Translations under genes and position numbers: made by a program
Part shown: positions 7,226 through 10,386 of the stretch, piece after piece
Numbering within the stretch: position 1 is the stretch's first letter
Layout of the letters: every line of letters begins with the position of its first letter
The notes under the pieces: model-generated
What the model was told of the DNA's origin: nothing
The model's database searches: none
What the model saw: the letters and a program-made list of their open reading frames with translations, nothing else
NCBI GenBank assembly: GCA_964503615.1
Contig: CAZDBA010000167.1
Coordinates: 1-10,386 of the forward strand
Reading direction: 5' to 3'
DNA length: 10,386 nucleotides
Source of the DNA: CAZDBA01 sp964503615
Lineage (GTDB): Bacteria > Planctomycetota > Planctomycetia > Pirellulales > Pirellulaceae

Positions 7226-8650
7226 TTAATCGCGACGGAGAACGATACCGCTCATACTTTGGAATTCGGAACAACCGCCTAATGTTAACGATTGACTTTG
7301 AGTCAGGAATCCGAAATAACCGCTCCAGACATTTGCAACCGCCTCACTCATACCGTCACAGTTTGCTGAAATCGAAACAGGGATCGCTGCTGCGAGATCG
7401 CCGTTTTGGCCCGCCCTTAGAATGTTCACCTCACCCGATAGTGGATCAAGCATCGCGATTGCCAATTCGAATCCAGCCCGGTTTAGATCGACGCCCGAAA
7501 TCAGCTCTATCGACTCGGCAATCTCCTGAATGCTACTACAGCTGGACTCAGCAGATCGCACGACCGCATCTATAAGAGTCGAATCGAGCAAACTGCCACG
7601 TTGAGTTGAACGACCAACGACTGCGACCAGCTGCTCGTCTTGATTCACAAACCACCGAGCATAACTGCCGGGTTGATCTATTTTCTCTGCTGACCAACCT
7701 TCAAACGGTAGCGAAACGATTTCCAGCCCCGATTGGTTTGTTACTGCCACAGATTGAATCGAATGTGAATTTGTTGAAAAACGTGGGTCCTTACCCTCAT
7801 TTTGTGAATCGCTTTTACAGAATTCCACCAATTGAAATTCTGCGGCCAAGCGACCCGCAATAATCTCAACCATGTTTAACTGCAGGTCCGTGTACTCTTG
7901 CTCTAGGTTACTGAACAACCACAAAGTGCCCAGAATCGTAGTGGAGGAAGCCACAGGAATGCAAATTGCCGACTGACAATCTTCGGGACAATACCACGCT
8001 TGGACTTGTTCTTGATCTTCCATCACAATTGCTGCTCCCGCGAGCGCTTCGATATCGGCTTTAGCATCGATCAACTTACGAGATGTTGCCAGGCCTTCGT
8101 GTTCGATGCCGTTGAAGCCTGCCGAGCTTTTTGCGAACAGGTTTTGGTCTTGGTCATCCAGTAAATAGAGCACTGCTCGATCAGCCGCCGCGACATCGAT
8201 CGCTGAGCCAAGTAACTGAGTTGTCAAATTTGCCAACGCCTTTGATTGTTTGGTAGCGTTGGTATGCGTTGAACCGCTGAGCATTTGAGCTCGCTCGGAT
8301 TGCGCGATTTGTAGATCAAGTTTGGTCTGATTCAACTGGTTGACCAGTTTGTGAATCGTTCCTGCTAGTTCGTCACATTTGCTGCGACTGGCCGCCGGCT
8401 TCTTGGCTGGCCAGTTGGCCGACATATCGGTGATCGAGATTTTGCCCAGTCGAATTGCGTTTGCATCATCGGAGTTTTGATTCGGTGACAAACTTGATTC
8501 GTGGAATCCAAGAACCCACCCGGTCGCCGCTTCGAACGCTTTGGCAAGCTCTTCGCAAGGATGCGAGGGCTCGGGGCGGGCCGCTGGACGGCTGGAAACA
8601 AATAGTTTGGGAAAAGGGGTGCCAACAGGTTCTGAGGTATAAACGGTCAT
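7226..8650 (-). CDS. GAF-domain protein with degenerate SpoIIE/PP2C-like C-terminus
   Basis: This is a 474-residue protein, predicted cytoplasmic: no signal peptide or membrane segment is seen. Residues about 88-122 are heptad-like and may form a coiled coil. Residues about 135-270 look like a GAF sensor domain (ALANLTTQLLGSAIDVAAADRAVLYLLDD, then AICIPVASSTTILGTLWLFS). Residues about 300-425 follow the strand pattern of SpoIIE/PP2C phosphatases, ending in ELAIAMLDPLSGEVNILRAGQNG, which matches the family's F..a..a.ldp..g...y..AGH.p end. The metal-binding positions appear lost: the GD..D region reads GSYARWFV, and the usual D.xGHG reads GRSTQRG. This suggests a non-catalytic pseudophosphatase or a divergent regulator. 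Ligand and partners are unknown. The ATG at 8650 has no clear ribosome-binding site. The gene diverges from rplM and shows no obvious terminator before the tRNA-Leu promoter. Confidence 0.85.
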   Translation of the reverse strand: MTVYTSEPVGTPFPKLFVSSRPAARPEPSHPCEELAKAFEAATGWVLGFHESSLSPNQNSDDANAIRLGKISITDMSANWPAKKPAASRSKCDELAGTIHKLVNQLNQTKLDLQIAQSERAQMLSGSTHTNATKQSKALANLTTQLLGSAIDVAAADRAVLYLLDDQDQNLFAKSSAGFNGIEHEGLATSRKLIDAKADIEALAGAAIVMEDQEQVQAWYCPEDCQSAICIPVASSTTILGTLWLFSNLEQEYTDLQLNMVEIIAGRLAAEFQLVEFCKSDSQNEGKDPRFSTNSHSIQSVAVTNQSGLEIVSLPFEGWSAEKIDQPGSYARWFVNQDEQLVAVVGRSTQRGSLLDSTLIDAVVRSAESSCSSIQEIAESIELISGVDLNRAGFELAIAMLDPLSGEVNILRAGQNGDLAAAIPVSISANCDGMSEAVANVWSGYFGFLTQSQSLTLGGCSEFQSMSGIVLRRD

Positions 8651-9206
8651 CGAGACGGTTGCTTTTCTGTCTTGAGCTGCCGTCCGATGGCCTTAACTGA
8701 TCGGGCAAGATCCGATCTCGCCAACGGTGTTTTTATCGGAACCGCTCACGAGAAAACTTTTCCCAGACCGTAGGCTTTACCACGAAAATTCTCTGGGCGG
8801 GCAAGGTATAACGCTCGTTACGATTATCCGACGTCCGCTTGAGATTCGGAGCTGGTTTTGAAGCGGATCAGCAGATGGATGTGAAGTCAAAGGGAGGGGG
8901 AATTCGATGGGTTAATTTCTTGGAGGTTGTCGCATTTCTGCCCCTAGGAACGAGGTAGATGGTCCCCTCAGGCGATCAAATCGAGCCAACCTGCAGAAAT
9001 GCCGTGATCCTTTTGGGTTTTAAGCCATTTTTAACCCGTTAAGGGGCAAAGTGGGCCTTGAGGTATAGCGTTCAAACCAGTAAATTTTAGGGCTTCATGC
9101 CCACAGCATATTTTGAACGCATTTCTAATTCCACAAACTCGGTTTTAGAATGCTTGTAACTCCCTGCGGCCGAGCGGTCGGCAGGGCGTCGTTTTTGGAG
9201 GTAAAA
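8651..9206. other. Divergent intergenic region, inverted-repeat rich
   Basis: About 555 bases separate the GAF gene from rplM, and no credible gene lies in it. The rplM-proximal half (8932-9186) is covered by inverted repeats, annotated separately. The other half has weaker ones: CCCAGA/TCTGGG (8762-8767, 8792-8797) and TCCGCTT/AAGCGGA (8834-8840, 8861-8867). TATAAC at 8807-8812 is a possible plus-strand -10 without a recognisable -35, so I could not place the promoter of either gene. Confidence 0.6.
8932..9186 (+). promoter_or_regulatory. Candidate structured 5' leader of rplM-rpsI
   Basis: Four consecutive stems can be drawn. P1 is GCATTTCTGC/GCAGAAATGC, 10 bp (8932-8941, 8993-9002), enclosing small hairpins at 8952-8969 and 8971-8987. 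P2 is GCGTTCAAA/TTTGAACGC, 9 bp (9068-9076, 9112-9120), enclosing GGGC/GCCC with a TTCAT loop (9090-9102). P3 is GCATTTCTAA/TTAGAATGC with one bulge (9119-9128, 9145-9153). P4 is CCCTGC/GCAGGG with inner GGCC/GGTC pairs (9162-9186), followed by TTTTT (9192-9196) and then the ribosome-binding site. The 3' arm of P1 can alternatively pair with GCATTTCT at 9119-9126. Ribosomal protein operons are often autoregulated through such leaders. That role here is inference from pairing by eye. Confidence 0.45.
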
Positions 9207-9656
9207 GTGGCGGGTACCAAATCGTACGTTGCTAAGAACAGTGACGTTGAACAGAACTGGTGGATTTACGACGGCACCGACCAAGTGATTGGTCGATTGG
9301 CGAGCGATATCGCTGTGCTCCTGATGGGAAAGCACAAGCCGACTTATACGCCTAACACAGACACGGGCGATTTTGTAATCGTAACCAACGTGGAAAAGCT
9401 TCAGTTCTCTGGAAAGAAATGGGAGCAAAAGACTTACACTTGGTACACCGGTTACCCAGGGCTTCGCACTGAAAAGGCAGGCAAGCGTTTTGAGCGTCGT
9501 CCTGAGCAAGTTCTTCAAGACGCCGTTCGTCGGATGTTGCCCAAGAACAAACTCGGTCGAAAGATGTTGAGCAAGCTTAAAATCTACAAAGGTTCTGAGC
9601 ATCCTCATTCGGCCCAAGAACCTCAGGCACGCGAAGCGGTCAAAACGATCAGCTAG
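9207..9656 (+). CDS. rplM: 50S ribosomal protein L13
   Basis: This 149-residue protein matches bacterial L13 throughout: the SYVAKNSDVEQNWWIYD opening, GRLASDIAVLLMGKHKPTY, the TGDFVIV strand, KKWEQKTYTWYTGYPGL, then RFERRPEQVLQDAVRRMLPKN, LGRKMLSKLKIYKGSEHPH. L13 is an early-assembling 23S rRNA-binding protein of the large subunit. A longer reading from ATG 9150 adds 19 residues unlike L13 and encoded inside the leader hairpins. The GTG at 9207 is preferred because GGAGG (9197-9201) sits 5 bases upstream and the length then matches the family. It precedes rpsI by 56 bases, the conserved bacterial rplM-rpsI order, and is presumably co-transcribed with it. Confidence 0.97.
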   Translation: MAGTKSYVAKNSDVEQNWWIYDGTDQVIGRLASDIAVLLMGKHKPTYTPNTDTGDFVIVTNVEKLQFSGKKWEQKTYTWYTGYPGLRTEKAGKRFERRPEQVLQDAVRRMLPKNKLGRKMLSKLKIYKGSEHPHSAQEPQAREAVKTIS

Positions 9657-9712
9657 AGTGACCGATCGAATTCAAACAACACACTTAAAGTAAATACTGA
9701 AGATAACCAAAA

Positions 9713-10126
9713 ATGCTTGTAGCAAAAAAAGACCAACACACTGGTGAGTCTCTCGGCACTGGACGTCGCAAGTCTTCTGTCGCTCGCGTTCGAGTCAAAG
9801 CGGGCTCTGGAACGATCACAATTAACGGTCGAGATTTCGAAGAGTTCTTTCCTCGCATCCAGGATCAAAAAGCGATCACGGATACATTGGATGCTGTTGA
9901 AAAGCGTAAAGATTTCGACATTCGCATTTCTGTTTCTGGCGGTGGACTGACTGGTCAAGCCGGTGCATGCCGAATGGGGCTTGCTCGTGCTTTGGTTAGC
10001 CACGACGAAGAGTTGTTTGGCCCTCTTCGTGATGGCGGATTCCTGACTCGTGATTCACGAATGAAAGAGCGTAAGAAGCCCGGTTTGCACGGTGCTCGTC
10101 GCGGAACCCAGTTCTCCAAGCGTTAA
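9713..10126 (+). CDS. rpsI: 30S ribosomal protein S9
   Basis: This 137-residue protein shows the hallmarks of bacterial S9: GTGRRKSSVARVRVKAGSG near the N-terminus, ITINGRDFEEFFPR, the SGGGLTGQAGACRMGLARAL motif, LTRDSRMKERKKPGLHGAR, and the conserved basic tail ending QFSKR. In S9 the C-terminal tail reaches the P-site tRNA in the 30S subunit. The ATG at 9713 has only a weak GAAG about a dozen bases upstream, so translation may be coupled to, or favoured by, the A-rich 5' context (CCAAAAATG). It is the second gene of the rplM-rpsI operon, and a strong terminator follows 60 bases after its stop. Confidence 0.98.
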   Translation: MLVAKKDQHTGESLGTGRRKSSVARVRVKAGSGTITINGRDFEEFFPRIQDQKAITDTLDAVEKRKDFDIRISVSGGGLTGQAGACRMGLARALVSHDEELFGPLRDGGFLTRDSRMKERKKPGLHGARRGTQFSKR

Positions 10127-10185
10127 TCTCCGATCACAATTCGGACTCTAATCAACTTAGAGACCACTTGGACAAAAGAAATTTG

Positions 10186-10225
10186 AAAAGAGTCGTAGTG
10201 GCACCTGCCGTTACGACTCTTTTTT
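10186..10225. terminator. Bidirectional terminator of rplM-rpsI
   Basis: A perfect 12-bp inverted repeat, AAAAGAGTCGTA (10186-10197) and TACGACTCTTTT (10212-10223), runs into a T-stretch on the plus strand. The A-rich 5' arm gives an equivalent U-run on the minus strand. The 14-base loop itself can pair (GGCA/TGCC). It should end the ribosomal operon and a convergent minus-strand transcript entering from the right. Confidence 0.92.
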
Positions 10226-10272
10226 CGTTGGTTAACACCCTCCTAAAGCGCCCGCAAAAGTAGCCGATGTCG

Positions 10273-10386
10273 CTAGACTTCGAGCTTCGATCCTCCTGGT
10301 CTGTACACTAAAGCCGGTACTACAAACCGGTCAGTCATCACCTTTTTCATTTCGGTTAAACTGTAGTTCGGAGTAGATGCTGGCCT
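10273..10386 (-). CDS. 3' end of a convergent gene, partial at window edge
   Basis: The minus strand is open from the window edge to a TAG at 10275-10273, giving 37 residues that end TDRFVVPALVYRPGGSKLEV. The composition looks protein-like rather than random, and the stop lies about 50 bases from a bidirectional terminator, as expected for a gene converging on rpsI. I do not recognise the family, and 37 codons without a stop is weak evidence alone. Confidence 0.4.
   Translation of the reverse strand, partial: RPASTPNYSLTEMKKVMTDRFVVPALVYRPGGSKLEV

Noticed and set aside
9150..9206. Longer L13 start at ATG 9150
   Set aside because: The extra 19 residues do not resemble L13 and are encoded by the P4 hairpin and ribosome-binding-site region. 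GTG 9207 has GGAGG at the right distance.
9087..9617. 176-codon minus-strand frame opposite rplM
   Set aside because: It is a shadow of the strongly supported L13 gene.

Overview
The window looks like a chromosomal segment of a planctomycete, most likely Pirellulaceae-like. The evidence is a DUF1559 prepilin-like protein with the H-X9-DG motif, secreted sulfatases, and short planctomycete-style dockerin repeats (GDVN.DG.VNF.D..PFI) at the C-termini of exported proteins. It sits beside ordinary housekeeping genes (tRNA-Leu, rplM-rpsI). The taxon is inferred from gene content only.

Left part (1-5079, all minus strand). The transcription order is: a 324-residue exported domain-plus-dockerin protein (5079-4105) with its own intrinsic terminator; a 779-residue exported sulfatase carrying the same N-terminal domain and the same dockerin (3907-1568); a DUF1559 pseudopilin-like protein (1464-433); and a small transthyretin-like lipoprotein (409-14). 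The last two genes form a tight pair. Non-coding tandem repeats with 16-17 bp periods precede both the sulfatase and the DUF1559 gene.

Middle (5080-7103). A second, compositionally distinct (GC-rich) type I sulfatase reads on the plus strand (5398-6879). Four bases after its stop is a 17-codon signal-peptide-like stub, so the segment may be an acquired fragment. A bidirectional terminator separates it from a complete tRNA-Leu(GAG) gene on the minus strand, which has a recognisable promoter.

Right part (7104-10386). A GAF-domain protein with a degenerate SpoIIE/PP2C-like C-terminus (minus strand) diverges from the rplM-rpsI ribosomal operon (plus strand). The roughly 550-base gap between them is rich in inverted repeats. 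They could fold into a multi-stem mRNA leader, with mutually exclusive pairings, ahead of rplM. The operon ends in a strong, symmetric terminator shared with the 3' end of a convergent, partial minus-strand gene at the window edge.

The functional themes are cell-surface or secreted sulfate-ester hydrolysis (sulfated polysaccharides are the probable substrates), planctomycete surface proteins, and translation. The most distinctive items are the domain-dockerin protein paired with a paralogue into which a sulfatase appears to be inserted, the structured rplM leader, the pseudophosphatase-like GAF protein, and the GC-rich sulfatase with its truncated follower.
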